This document shows positions 42,027-50,862 of a stretch of DNA of 64,000 nt, in pieces (the stretch's first letter is position 1; each line of letters begins with the position of its first letter). Position numbers and translations under genes: made by a program. The stretch is from positions 558,001 to 622,000 of the forward strand of contig CAXXQT010000001.1 in assembly GCA_963674575.2 (NCBI GenBank). Direction: 5' to 3'. This DNA comes from JAAYAY01 sp963674575 (GTDB lineage: Bacteria; Planctomycetota; Planctomycetia; Pirellulales; Thermoguttaceae). The notes beneath the pieces were generated by a model. The model ran no database searches. It was not told the DNA's origin and saw only the letters and a list, made by a program, of their open reading frames with translations.

Positions 42027-43085
42027 ATGGTCCGGCATCATGCCTGTTTCGCTTCGCACCGCGATGTTCGAGTTTGTCGCTGCGCCTTCACCCTCGTCGA
42101 ACTGCTGGTCGTGATTGCCATCATTGGCATTCTCGTTTCCCTTCTGCTCCCGGCAGTTCAGGCGGCCCGCGAAGCCGCCAGAAGAATGCAGTGCTGCAAC
42201 AATCTCAAACAGTGCCTCCTGGCAGTGCACTGTTACCACGACAGCTACCGCGCCCTGCCCGGCATGATGCCGGCCCAGCAACAGACGTTTTCCGTTCAGT
42301 CGAAACTCCTGCCCTTCGCGGAGCAGGCCAACCTGCAGGATCTGATCGACTTCAGCAAGCCGATCCTGGGCTCAGGCCCAACCGGCGCCTTGGCCTCCGA
42401 CAACGGCCAGGCGGCCCAGCACGTCGTGCCCATGTTTCGCTGCCCCTCGGACGCCGAAGACGATCGCTACACCGAGTTCTTCACGTTGACTGCCGACCAG
42501 GCCTTCGCGGGTGGCAACTACATGGTTTGCACCGGCTCCGCAACGAGCACTTTCTACGACGTTCGCCACAGGACGGACGGCCTCTTCTACGTCAACTCGT
42601 TTCTGCGGCTGGCGGCCGTCTGCGACGGCCTGAGCAACAGCTTGGTCATGTCTGAAGCCCTTCTCGGCAACCACACCCAATCCGCCGACTCGGATTCCGT
42701 CGATCCCCGGCGCGTCATGGCCCGCGGCAACGGCTGGGTGCCCAAATCGGCCGGGCCCGGCTACTCCGGAATCGAGTGCCCGAATATCGAAACCGACCTG
42801 CTCGCCCACGACGGCAACGCCTGGGTCGGCTGGCGCGGCATGGCCTGGATCATCAGCAAGGCCCAGTTCACCACGTTTTCCACCTACAGTCCGCCCAACC
42901 CGTCCTACGCCGACTGGGTGGCCTTCGGCAACGGCTTCATGGCCGCGCGGAGCAACCATCCCGGCGGAGTCAATGCGGCCATGGCCGACGGCAGCGTTCG
43001 CTTCATCAGCGACTCGGTCAACCAGGTCGCCTGGCGCGCCCTCGGAACCATCGCCGGCGGCGAAGTGCTCAGCGGATTGGATTGA
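42027..43085 (+). CDS. DUF1559 protein with type IV pilin-like N-terminus
   Basis: 352 residues. The prepilin signature CAFTLVELLVVIAIIGIL sits at residues ~19-36, followed by the conserved VQAAREAARRMQCCNNLKQ that links the pilin helix to the DUF1559 domain. The end has HPGGVNAAMADGSVRFISDSV, the typical closing motif. DUF1559 proteins are expanded in planctomycetes and are thought to form extracellular pseudopili; their precise role is unknown. It starts 15 nt after DUF364 but has a different character, so co-transcription is possible without a functional link. Confidence 0.9.
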   Translation: MVRHHACFASHRDVRVCRCAFTLVELLVVIAIIGILVSLLLPAVQAAREAARRMQCCNNLKQCLLAVHCYHDSYRALPGMMPAQQQTFSVQSKLLPFAEQANLQDLIDFSKPILGSGPTGALASDNGQAAQHVVPMFRCPSDAEDDRYTEFFTLTADQAFAGGNYMVCTGSATSTFYDVRHRTDGLFYVNSFLRLAAVCDGLSNSLVMSEALLGNHTQSADSDSVDPRRVMARGNGWVPKSAGPGYSGIECPNIETDLLAHDGNAWVGWRGMAWIISKAQFTTFSTYSPPNPSYADWVAFGNGFMAARSNHPGGVNAAMADGSVRFISDSVNQVAWRALGTIAGGEVLSGLD

Positions 43086-43101
43086 AGAGTGGCGCAGGCC
43101 T

Positions 43102-43971
43102 CTATTGCAGCTTGTCCCAGGCCTGCTTTGATCGCTTCAGGTTGTCGCGAACGTCGCCCTTGATCGCGTAGCACTGCAAACCGACGGGCCCCTCGTAGCC
43201 CTTGCTCTCGAGCATGCGAAGAAGTCGGCCCACGTCGAACGTGCCGCGATCGAGGGTCTGGATCAATCGGCTCCAGGGCATCGTGCGGGTGTCGCCCGAA
43301 TCGGCGCCGTTGATGCTGACCAGCATGAGATAGGGCATCGACTCAGCGATCACCTGCTCCATTTCGGACTCGTCCTGCTGCTTGAGGAAGTGGCAGAGGT
43401 TGAAGGAGGTGCCCACGTTCTTGCGCTCGACCTTCTTCACCACGCGCAGGGCGTCGGCGTTGTTGGAGACATAGAAGCCCACGTGGGGATAGAGCACCAC
43501 CTGGAGCCCGGACTTCTCGGCCATGTCCGCAATTTCGCGCAGAACGCTGACCGCCCGATCGTCCAGTTCGTCCGAGGACGACTTGCCGCCGTGAAGGTGG
43601 ACCCAGAGGGCCGTCTTGTGGGGCTCGAAGAGCTCGATGGCCTTCGGCAGATCGGGATCGTAGGGCACGGCGCCCGGTGCGAGATCCACCTTGAGATACG
43701 TGCTGAACATCTTCAGTCCTCGGGCGTCGAGGGCCGCGAGCATCTGCGGAATGTTCTTGACGCCCGTGTAGCCGATGCCCTGGTAGCCCAGGTCGGCGAG
43801 GAGTTGGGCCTGCTGTTCAGGCTTCATGCCCACGTCCCGTCCGACCCCGTTGTCGAAGGCGAAGAAGGCCGGGGCACCGTCTTTCGGCGTTTCCGCGCGG
43901 AGTTCTGCTTGGATGCCAAACGCGAACAGCGTCAGAACGACAAGAGAAGATAGAGACCATTGCGACTTCAT
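43102..43971 (-). CDS. Secreted sugar-phosphate isomerase/epimerase-like TIM-barrel protein
   Basis: 289 residues. The ATG at 43971 has AAGGA 8 nt upstream and gives a signal peptide (LSSLVVLTLFAFGIQAELRA). The body is a xylose-isomerase-like AP-endonuclease-2 TIM barrel: LLADLGYQGIGYTG, LWVHLHGGKSS, VVLYPHVGFYV, NVGTSFNLCHFLKQ, LMLVSINGADSGD, GYEGPVGLQCYAI. The metal-binding His and Glu/Asp positions are partly visible (HLHG, LCHF). Extracytoplasmic versions of this family are common in planctomycetes next to sugar-degrading genes. Substrate unknown. Confidence 0.85.
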   Translation of the reverse strand: MKSQWSLSSLVVLTLFAFGIQAELRAETPKDGAPAFFAFDNGVGRDVGMKPEQQAQLLADLGYQGIGYTGVKNIPQMLAALDARGLKMFSTYLKVDLAPGAVPYDPDLPKAIELFEPHKTALWVHLHGGKSSSDELDDRAVSVLREIADMAEKSGLQVVLYPHVGFYVSNNADALRVVKKVERKNVGTSFNLCHFLKQQDESEMEQVIAESMPYLMLVSINGADSGDTRTMPWSRLIQTLDRGTFDVGRLLRMLESKGYEGPVGLQCYAIKGDVRDNLKRSKQAWDKLQ

Positions 43972-44139
43972 GATGCGTATCCTTGAAAGTTGGCGACGAG
44001 GGTAAGCGAACGGGAGTGTGGCAATCGCCATCCGGCTATTTCAACCGTTTGGCTTGTCAAATCAACGCAGGGCAAATACAGAAGCCCACTTAGGAAGAAC
44101 AGAACACCACAGAGGGCTCGGAGGACACGGAGGAGAAAG
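43972..44139. other. Intergenic segment left of the GxxExxY remnant
   Basis: 168 bp between the TIM-barrel gene and the GxxExxY remnant. It contains no gene. Positions about 44104-44131 carry the string CACAGAGG..GGAGGACACGG, which is mirrored in inverted orientation after the remnant (about 44298-44325), so the remnant is framed by a diverged inverted repeat. Confidence 0.6.
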
Positions 44140-44292
44140 GAGATCAATGACCTAGCAGGCCAGGTTGGCGATTGCATTGAAGTTCATCGCACTCTGGACT
44201 CAGGACTGAAGCTCTCAGGAGTCTCCGTTGGGTTTCTTGTCAATTTCTACTCCGAAGTCCTCAAGGATGGTATCAAGCGACTCATGATCTAG
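44140..44292 (+). pseudogene. Remnant of a GxxExxY (PD-DEXK-like) protein with internal deletion
   Basis: About 50 residues. The start EINDLAGQVGDCIEVHRTLD resembles the N-terminal GxxIEVHRxLG part of GxxExxY proteins. The end GFLVNFYSEVLKDGIKRLM resembles their C-terminal LLxNF...LKDGIKRL. The ~70 residues normally between them are absent, with the join still in frame. It is flanked by inverted repeats of the ACAGAGGACACGGAGG kind. No function is expected. Confidence 0.6.
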
Positions 44293-44392
44293 GTTTTCCT
44301 CTGTGACCTCCGTGTCCTCTGTGGTTGTCTTTTCGCTCAGACCCGTGTGCGGGCCAATTGGTTCCATTCGGTAGTGAAGTGAAACAGTCGTG

Positions 44393-45394
44393 CTACGGAG
44401 TGGACGTCTTAAGAAGTTCCTTCGCGGCGGCAGCCATGGCGGTGATCCCTGTCACGAGGGCCTTGCGGACCTCGGGGCTGTATTGCGGGGTGTGCAGGGC
44501 ACAAACGCCGCCGCCGGCTTCCAGTTTCTCCGGAGTGGCCGTTCCCAGTCGAAACATGAACGTGGGTACGCCGCCCCGACCGTACATGCCAAAATCCTCC
44601 GAGGTCATGGTGGGCGGAATCTCGTGAACGTTCTCTTCTCCCAAGGTGCGGCGGAAGGCCGCCACGACCTGCTCGACCAACTGCGGGTTGTTGTAGATCG
44701 GGTCCGAACCTCGCCGAATGGTCACCTCGGGCGCGGGGGCGCCCATGGCCTCGGCAACTCCCTTCGCGCACCGCTCGATGCCTTCGTGGAGCTGCGTGCG
44801 AACGTCTTCCGAATAGGAGCGGATGGTCAGCTTCAGGTGGCATTCTTCGGGAATGATGTTGTGCTTTGTGCCGCCGTTGATCGCTCCCAAGGTGACCACG
44901 GCCGGCTCGATCGGATCGACGTTGCGGCTGACAATCGTCTGCAGGGCGAGAACCAGCTGAGCGGCCTGGACGATCGGGTCGATCGTTTCATGGGGCCGAG
45001 CGCCGTGCCCGCCCCTGCCGCGAACCACGATGTCGGCGCCGTCCGAGGCGGCCGCGGAAAAGCCCGCACAGTAGCCCACGGTACCAGCCAGTTCCTTCGG
45101 GGAAACATGGAGGGCCAGGGCAAAGTCGGGCTTGCCGAATCGCTCGTAGAGCCCGCCCTCAAGCATCGCCTTGGCCCCTTCGACCACTTCTTCGGCCGGC
45201 TGGGCCACGAAGAGGATCGTGCCGCTCCAGCCCTCGCGATTTTCGGCCAGGTAGTTCGCCGTGCCGATGAAATTGGTCATGTGCAGGTCGTGGCCGCAGG
45301 CGTGCATCACGCCCACCGTTCCGTCAGGGCCCTTGGCCTGAACCGTGCTCGCATAAGGCAGGCCCGTCTGTTCCACAATGGGCAGGGCATCCAT
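44393..45394 (-). pseudogene. M20 family amidohydrolase lacking its N-terminal ~90 residues
   Basis: 333 residues, beginning MDALPIVEQTGLPYAS. In intact M20D amidohydrolases this segment (ADMDALPI) comes about 90-100 residues after the start, so the first part of the catalytic domain is missing. The rest is well kept: HACGHDLHMTNF (metal site), VAQPAEEVVEGAKAML, the dimerisation domain GRGGHGARPHETIDPI, MTSEDFGMYGRGGVPTFMF. Six nt upstream the previous gene ends, and it is in the same frame, so only a TAG and two codons separate them. A deletion fused the two regions, or the protein is a stable truncated form. Normal members hydrolyse N-acyl or N-carbamoyl amino acids. Confidence 0.7.
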
Positions 45395-45400
45395 GTCGTT

Positions 45401-46051
45401 CTACCCCGGTCGGGTTTGAAACGCCCGGAGCCAGTCGCCTTCCGTTTCCAGGATCTGCTGGCCGTAGCTGTTGGGCCGTTCGGAGCGGACAATCATGGCG
45501 ACCATCACGGAGCCGAGGTGGGTCTTGGCCATGCCGGCGGCGGAGGAAAGGGGCGTACCCTTGCCCGCGTCGCCCGGTAGCTTGGCGTGGACGAAGAACG
45601 AGTGGGCGAACCCCGAACCGCTCAGTTGCTCGGGCCAGCGGAGCCGGACGGGGTCGTGGGCCGCGACCACATCGGCCAGCCCCGGCACGATCGCGTCGAG
45701 CAGGCTGGGCATACCGGCGGTATCAGGAATCGTGCCGGCCCGACCGGCCGGGGCGAGGACGATCGCCACCAGGCGGACCGGCAGATTGTAGAACGTGAGG
45801 CCGGGCCCTGATTTGGGCGGTGGGTTGAGGCAGAGTTGGGCCACGTCGATGGCCAATTCCGGCTCAAGGCGACCGCGAGCCTGGCGTCTGCGACGCATCA
45901 CGTTGCGGAGTGCCACCGCCGCGACGAGTACCAGGACGGCCGCCGCGATGAAGATAATCAGCCCGGTGACTCCATTTCCGGAAAGCGCTTCAGGCGGAGC
46001 AACGTCGGCAAGTGAAGCAGTAAGAACAACGAACATTGCGATTGAGACCAT
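45401..46051 (-). CDS. Membrane-anchored protein of unknown function
   Basis: 216 residues. A signal-like N-terminus and a transmembrane helix (LIIFIAAAVLVLVAAVAL) are followed by a basic stop-transfer RNVMRRRRQARGR and a ~160-residue cytoplasmic domain (VRLVAIVLAPAGRAG, SFFVHAKLPGDAGKGTPLS). No family recognised. The C-terminus ends in RPG directly before the truncated M20 frame. It is possible, though I cannot show it, that its own C-terminus was changed by the same deletion. Confidence 0.65.
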   Translation of the reverse strand: MVSIAMFVVLTASLADVAPPEALSGNGVTGLIIFIAAAVLVLVAAVALRNVMRRRRQARGRLEPELAIDVAQLCLNPPPKSGPGLTFYNLPVRLVAIVLAPAGRAGTIPDTAGMPSLLDAIVPGLADVVAAHDPVRLRWPEQLSGSGFAHSFFVHAKLPGDAGKGTPLSSAAGMAKTHLGSVMVAMIVRSERPNSYGQQILETEGDWLRAFQTRPG

Positions 46052-46162
46052 ATCGGTCCGTGTTCAGTGGTGCAGTACGTTGACTCTCCCGAGTCGACCC
46101 GGACTTATTCTCCAGAGCCAACTCCATTGGCAATCGTGGGTCGGCTCCGGAGAGCCAACCTA

Positions 46163-47092
46163 CTAGCCTTGGTTCTTTTCGGCGAACTGGCGAAGTTCCT
46201 CGGCCGTGGGCAGGGAGGGCTGGGCGCCCATCTTCGTGACCGAGAGGGCCCCGACCATGGCCGCTTGCCGGACGGCGTCTTCCAGAACATCCCCCGATCC
46301 CAGGGCGGCGGCCAGCCCGCCGTTGAAAGCGTCGCCGGCAGCCGTACTGTCGGCGGCCTGTACTTCGTAGCTCGAAACGAGCGTGTCCAGTTCCGGACCG
46401 ATCACCAGGGCCCCTTTGGTGCCGAGGGTGATGATCACCTGCCGGGCGCCGGCCTGGACGAGCGCGGCAGCCGCTTGGCGAGCACTTGCCTCGTCGCTGA
46501 CCGCGATCCCCGTAAGTCGCTCCGCCTCCGACTCGTTTGGCGTAAGCACGCTCACGTTGGGAAGCAGCCCTTCCGGCAACGGCGCCGCGGGCGCCGGGTC
46601 GAGAACCACAGGCACCCCCGCCTCGGCAGCCAGGGCAGCCGTGTGCTGGACTACGTCCATGGGAATCTCCAATTGCAGCAGCACCACGTCCGCCTTACGA
46701 ATGACCTCGGCCGCCGCATCGACATCGGCCGGCGTGATCGCAAAGTTGGCCCCGGGCGCCACGGAGATGCAGTTTTCGCCGGCCTCGTCGACGAGGATCA
46801 GGGCCACCCCCGTCGCGTTCTCCGAATCGAGAACGATGTGATCGGTAACGATTCCTTCCTTCTTGAAGTTCTCGATGGCCTGATGGCCGAACATGTCGTC
46901 GCCGACCTTGGCCACGAGGGTGACCTGGGCGCCGAGACGGGCGGCGGCGACCGCCTGGTTGGCTCCCTTTCCGCCGGCGGGCATGAAGAATGTTCCTCCC
47001 GTCACCGTTTCACCGGGACCGGGAATCCGCTCCGACTTGACAACCATGTCCGTATTGACACTGCCCACGACGACGATCTTGGCCTGACTCAT
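46163..47092 (-). CDS. rbsK: Ribokinase (PfkB family)
   Basis: 309 residues, ATG with GGAG 7 nt upstream. PfkB signatures: VVVGSVNTDMVVKSERIPGPGE, then GGKGANQAVAAARLG (first PfkB motif), and near the end DSTAAGDAFNGGLAAALGSG with the catalytic Asp in AAGDAF. NPSETE-like TPNESEAERLTGI is also present. These match ribokinase better than fructokinase or adenosine kinase. It phosphorylates ribose to ribose-5-phosphate. It follows the GRP-type sugar transporter with a 57-nt gap. An inverted repeat (46110-46119 / 46143-46152) lies just beyond the stop. Confidence 0.9.
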   Translation of the reverse strand: MSQAKIVVVGSVNTDMVVKSERIPGPGETVTGGTFFMPAGGKGANQAVAAARLGAQVTLVAKVGDDMFGHQAIENFKKEGIVTDHIVLDSENATGVALILVDEAGENCISVAPGANFAITPADVDAAAEVIRKADVVLLQLEIPMDVVQHTAALAAEAGVPVVLDPAPAAPLPEGLLPNVSVLTPNESEAERLTGIAVSDEASARQAAAALVQAGARQVIITLGTKGALVIGPELDTLVSSYEVQAADSTAAGDAFNGGLAAALGSGDVLEDAVRQAAMVGALSVTKMGAQPSLPTAEELRQFAEKNQG

Positions 47093-47149
47093 AGCGATCT
47101 CCGTAAGCTTTGCGATCCGTTGGCGCCCGTGGCTGCCGTAAACGTGGGT

Positions 47150-48160
47150 TTACATTCCTGCCCAGACAATCACCCCAAGCCCCGAAAGGTAACAGGCAAA
47201 CATGATCCAAAGGAGGATATTGGTTCCCTTGGGCGCTTCGCGGAACTCACGCCAGATGAACACGCCCCAGAAGGCGGCGATCATCGTGGCCCCTTGCCCC
47301 AGACCGTAGGAGATGGCAGGGCTGGCCACGCCCGCAGCGATGATGCTCAGCGTCATGCCCACCGCCCAGATCATTCCGCCCACAACGCCCCAAAGGTGAT
47401 CCATCGTCGTGCCGGTGAAGTAGTCGGGCTTGGGCGTCTCCGGGTTGGTGGCCCAACCGATGATATGGGCGAAGTTGAAGAAAACCTGGCTGGCCAGCAT
47501 GCCGAACGAAAAGACCACCATGGCCGTGTAGGGGCTGAGCTTGCCGGCGGGCAGGTTGATGAAGTTCTCCGGCGAGGCTTTCGGCATCGAGTCAGCGACG
47601 AAGCGATAGAAAAAGCCCATCATGATTCCGCACAGCACGGCCAGGACGAGGCCCCGCACTGTCCCGCCCTTTTCCTTGCGAGGCAGCTTGCCATAGGCAA
47701 TGGCGTCCACCACGATGGCAACGGTGACCAGGGCGACACCGATGAAAAGGAGATAGGGATTGCCGTGTTTGTCGGCCATGTAATTCACGATGACGCCGAC
47801 GACCAAGGCTAAGCCGATGCCAACCGGAAAAGCCACGGCCATCCCGGAGACAGCAATCGCGGCGACCAGCAGGATGTTGGCCGCATTGAAAACCGCCCCA
47901 CCAATCAGTGCCGATTGAATATTATCCGAACTGGCCTGGCGAAGATCCTGGACGAAACTGCGTCCCGTATCGCCCATGCTCCCCATGGAGAAGGCGAAGA
48001 TCAGGGCCATGAGAAGAACTCCGAAGACGTAATCCCAATAAAACAATTCGAAACGCCAGCGGGAACCGACCAGTTTCTGGGTATTGGCCCACGACCCCCA
48101 ACAGAGCATGGTGATGAAGCAGAGGACAATGGCGAGGGAGTAATCCTGGAGCACGAACAT
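47150..48160 (-). CDS. GRP-type sugar transporter (glucose/ribose porter family)
   Basis: 336 residues with ten hydrophobic segments. The opening LCFITMLCWGSWANTQKLVG and ELFYWDYVFGVLL, the mid part ALIGGAVFNAANILLVAAIAVSGMAVAFPVGIGLALVVGV and the end WREFREAP fit the glucose/ribose porter branch of the drug/metabolite transporter superfamily (GlcU/RbsU). With ribokinase directly downstream on the same strand, ribose uptake and phosphorylation is the most likely role. Confidence 0.85.
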   Translation of the reverse strand: MFVLQDYSLAIVLCFITMLCWGSWANTQKLVGSRWRFELFYWDYVFGVLLMALIFAFSMGSMGDTGRSFVQDLRQASSDNIQSALIGGAVFNAANILLVAAIAVSGMAVAFPVGIGLALVVGVIVNYMADKHGNPYLLFIGVALVTVAIVVDAIAYGKLPRKEKGGTVRGLVLAVLCGIMMGFFYRFVADSMPKASPENFINLPAGKLSPYTAMVVFSFGMLASQVFFNFAHIIGWATNPETPKPDYFTGTTMDHLWGVVGGMIWAVGMTLSIIAAGVASPAISYGLGQGATMIAAFWGVFIWREFREAPKGTNILLWIMFACYLSGLGVIVWAGM

Positions 48161-48601
48161 GGGAAGAGTTCTCCGCGGGAATCGTTACCGACCTGGGCAA
48201 GTATCTGCGGCGAATATATCGGGTGGGGGGCGGGGCGTCAATTCACGGGCCAAGGAACCGAGGAGAACTGTCGAGTCAGATAGTAGCCATCACGCTCCGC
48301 CGTGATGAGCCCCTGGACGCGAAGAAGAGCCCGCCCCACGGTCCTCCCCAGTGCGCCGCGCCCGCCCCGACCGCCCTGTCGAAACTTCGCAGTTCTCCTG
48401 CCACCGCGGTGGAATTCTTGGCGGGGGGGCCCAGATCGGTTATGCTGTTGGGGTTTGCCCGGCCGTCCAGCGGAGGGTTTCCGGCTCCTGTTGCGATGGG
48501 GAGCCGCTCCGCCTCCGGTTCGGCGACCGTCCCCAGCAGGCCCACGCAACGACTGTTCCCACAACGGGAATCCTGCCTCATTTTCGATGGAGATTCCGAC
48601 C
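48161..48601. repeat. Intergenic region with dispersed repeat A, copy 2 (48261-48399)
   Basis: 441 bp between the transporter and the divergent ThuA gene. Positions 48281-48310 are identical to 23308-23337, and 48385-48400 match 23416-23431 at 15 of 16 bases. Here the unit is bounded by a perfect 10-bp inverted repeat (AGGAGAACTG at 48261-48270 and CAGTTCTCCT at 48390-48399). The remainder up to the ThuA start shows no gene. Confidence 0.85.
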
Positions 48602-49498
48602 ATGAAGCGACGCGATTTCCTCCTCCGTTCCGGTGCCCTGGCCCTGGCCACGACCGCCTTTCCTCTTCGCTGGGCTCGCGCCGACGAAGGAAAGAAGAAG
48701 GTTCTCTATTTCACCCGGTCTGCCGGTTACGAGCATTCTGCCATTGCCCCGATCGACGGAGGTCCCAGCTACTCCGACCGGGTCCTGACGAAACTGGGCG
48801 ACGAAAACGGGGTGGAGGTCGTGTGTACGAAGGACGGAACCGTCTTCGATGGCGATCTGGATCAGTACTCCGCCATCGCCTTCTATACGTGCGGAAATCT
48901 CTGCGATCCGAAATCCAAGCAGAACACTCCCCCCATGTCGCCGGAAGGCAAGCAGAAACTGCTCGATTGGGTCAAGGCGGGCGGCGGCTTCGTGGCCTTC
49001 CATTCGGCCAGCGACTCCTTCCATTCCAAGGGCAACTCCAACACAGTCCAGAAGCTTGAAGATCGCGACCCCTACATCCAGATGGTTGGCGGCGAGTTCA
49101 TCAAGCACGGCCCCCAGCAGGTGGCCACCATGCGTGTGACCGATCCCGGTTTTCCCGGCGCCGAGGACCTGGGCCGTTCTTTCGACTTGAACGAAGAATG
49201 GTATGCCATGCGCAACTTCGCCCCCGACATGCACGTGATCCTCGTCCAGGAAACCGAGGGCATGAAGGGCAATTGCTACCAGCGCCCCCCGTTCCCGGCC
49301 ACATGGGCGCGCATGCACGGCCAGGGACGCGTGTTCTACACCTCCCTGGGACATCGCCACGACGTGTGGGACAATCCCAAGGTTCAGGACCTCATTGTCG
49401 GCGGATTCGGCTGGGTCATGGGCATGGCCGAGGCCGACCTGACTCCGAACCTGAAAGAGGTGACCCCGGACTGCGACACGCTCAGCGCGGAATTATGA
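48602..49498 (+). CDS. ThuA-domain protein with twin-arginine-like leader
   Basis: 298 residues; ATG with GGAGAT upstream. The leader MKRRDFLLRSGALALATTAF has the RR-x-F pattern of Tat signals. The body matches the ThuA (trehalose-utilisation) fold: VLYFTRSAGYEHSAI, YSAIAFYTCGNL, LLDWVKAGGGFVAFHSASD, GGEFIKHGP, GRVFYTSLGHRHDVW. In planctomycetes ThuA proteins are exported and accompany oxidoreductases and sugar isomerases; substrates are mostly unknown. It is followed by a strong terminator, so it is a single-gene unit. Confidence 0.88.
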   Translation: MKRRDFLLRSGALALATTAFPLRWARADEGKKKVLYFTRSAGYEHSAIAPIDGGPSYSDRVLTKLGDENGVEVVCTKDGTVFDGDLDQYSAIAFYTCGNLCDPKSKQNTPPMSPEGKQKLLDWVKAGGGFVAFHSASDSFHSKGNSNTVQKLEDRDPYIQMVGGEFIKHGPQQVATMRVTDPGFPGAEDLGRSFDLNEEWYAMRNFAPDMHVILVQETEGMKGNCYQRPPFPATWARMHGQGRVFYTSLGHRHDVWDNPKVQDLIVGGFGWVMGMAEADLTPNLKEVTPDCDTLSAEL

Positions 49499-49535
49499 TG
49501 TCCGGAACGATGTCGAAGTAATTCGTGAATCTTGG

Positions 49536-49573
49536 CGCCCTTTCCTCCGCCTACGGGAGGAAGGGGCGTTTTT
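49536..49573 (+). terminator. Strong intrinsic terminator after the ThuA gene
   Basis: 13-bp stem, 49536-49548 paired with 49556-49568, with one G-U wobble, a 7-base loop and TTTTT at 49569-49573. It lies 37 nt after the ThuA stop and before the next gene. Confidence 0.85.
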
Positions 49574-49605
49574 GTTGATGATGGTGTTCGTGAAGGAATC
49601 CAACC

Positions 49606-50862
49606 ATGTGGCTGCTCCTCGCCAGTGTTCTCGGCGCCCTGTTGATCTCGGCTTTCTGCTCGCTCGCGGAAGCCGTACTGCTGAGTCTGCGTCCGGGCCA
49701 GATCGCCGAAATGGCCGACTCTCGGCCCCGCATCGGTCGCCAATGGCAACGCATGAAGACGAACATCGAGCGGCCCATCGCCGCGATTCTGATCCTCAAT
49801 ACGGCCGCCCATACGATCGGCGCTTCCGTGGCCGGCGCAGAGTTCGATCGACTCTACGGCGAGCAATGGCTTTGGGTCTTCTCCCTTGTTTTCACGTTCC
49901 TGATGCTCCAGTTCACGGAGATTCTTCCCAAGGGCGCGGGAGTCCGCTACAACCGGGGCATCGCCGTCTGGCTGGCCGGCCCCCTGAAGACGCTCGTTCG
50001 GATCATGAGACCCATCGAGGCGCTGGTCCGCTTCATCAATCGCCCCTTCACCGCAGCCGGAACGGCGCACCAGGCCCTCACGTCCCTGGAGGAAATCGAC
50101 GCCTTGAGCGGCTTCGCCCGCATGGCGGGCGAGATCAGCGATGAGCAGGAACTGATCATCAAACGCGGTTCGCGCCTGTCCGGCAGCAAGGTCCGCGACG
50201 TGATGCGCCCCCGCGTCGACATCGACGCGCTCGACATCAACACGCCCCCCGACCAGATCCTAGGGGCCGTGGCCATGTCCGGTTTCTCCCGCGTGCCGAT
50301 TTACGACGGCGATCTCGACGATATCCTCGGTTTCGTCTACACCAAGGATCTACTGATGGACCTGCACATGCAGCGTCCTCTGGACCTGCACCGTGTCCTC
50401 CGTCCCGTGCTCATGGTGCCGGAAACCCTGCGGCTCGATCAGCTCGTGGAAATGCTCCGCGAGGAAAGAACCCAGATGGCGGTTGTCCTCGATGAGCACG
50501 GCGGAACCGAGGGAATCGTCACCCTCGAAGACGTGCTCGAAGAAATCGTCGGCACGATTCACGACGAGCGGCGCGAACCGGATGCTGAAATCGTCCAGGA
50601 AGACAAGGACCATTGGTTGGTCAGCGGCTCCCTGAGCCTGGAACACCTGCTTCAGAGCACGGACTGCTCGGACCTTCGCTCGCAGGTACCTGGCGGCGTC
50701 AGCACCGTGGGAGGGTTGATTCAGGCCCGACTCGATCGAATCGCCGTCGCCGGCGATCGTGCCGTCTGGCACGGGCTTTGCTTCGAAGTCCTGGAAATGG
50801 ACGGCCTGCGGATCGACCAGGTGCGTGTGACCGTCGTCAAAAATACCAATTCACAGAAATAG
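49606..50862 (+). CDS. CNNM/CorC-type membrane protein with CBS pair
   Basis: 418 residues. Residues ~1-170 are a DUF21/CNNM transmembrane domain (SAFCSLAEAVLLSL; LILNTAAHTIGASVAG; FTEILPKGAGVRYN). Residues ~195-330 are two CBS modules (VRDVMRPRVDIDAL, FSRVPIYDGDLDDILGFVYTKDLL; TQMAVVLDEHGGTEGIVTLEDVLEEIVG). The C-terminal ~85 residues are a CorC/HlyC domain (HWLVSGSLSLEHLL). Family members move Mg2+ or Na+ or resist cobalt and were earlier annotated as hemolysins. The protein is complete. Stands alone. Confidence 0.92.
   Translation: MWLLLASVLGALLISAFCSLAEAVLLSLRPGQIAEMADSRPRIGRQWQRMKTNIERPIAAILILNTAAHTIGASVAGAEFDRLYGEQWLWVFSLVFTFLMLQFTEILPKGAGVRYNRGIAVWLAGPLKTLVRIMRPIEALVRFINRPFTAAGTAHQALTSLEEIDALSGFARMAGEISDEQELIIKRGSRLSGSKVRDVMRPRVDIDALDINTPPDQILGAVAMSGFSRVPIYDGDLDDILGFVYTKDLLMDLHMQRPLDLHRVLRPVLMVPETLRLDQLVEMLREERTQMAVVLDEHGGTEGIVTLEDVLEEIVGTIHDERREPDAEIVQEDKDHWLVSGSLSLEHLLQSTDCSDLRSQVPGGVSTVGGLIQARLDRIAVAGDRAVWHGLCFEVLEMDGLRIDQVRVTVVKNTNSQK

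Noticed and set aside
43990..44292. Whole 100-aa ORF as a functional gene
   Set aside because: Only the last ~50 residues resemble GxxExxY and the central domain is missing; the first part is intergenic repeat.
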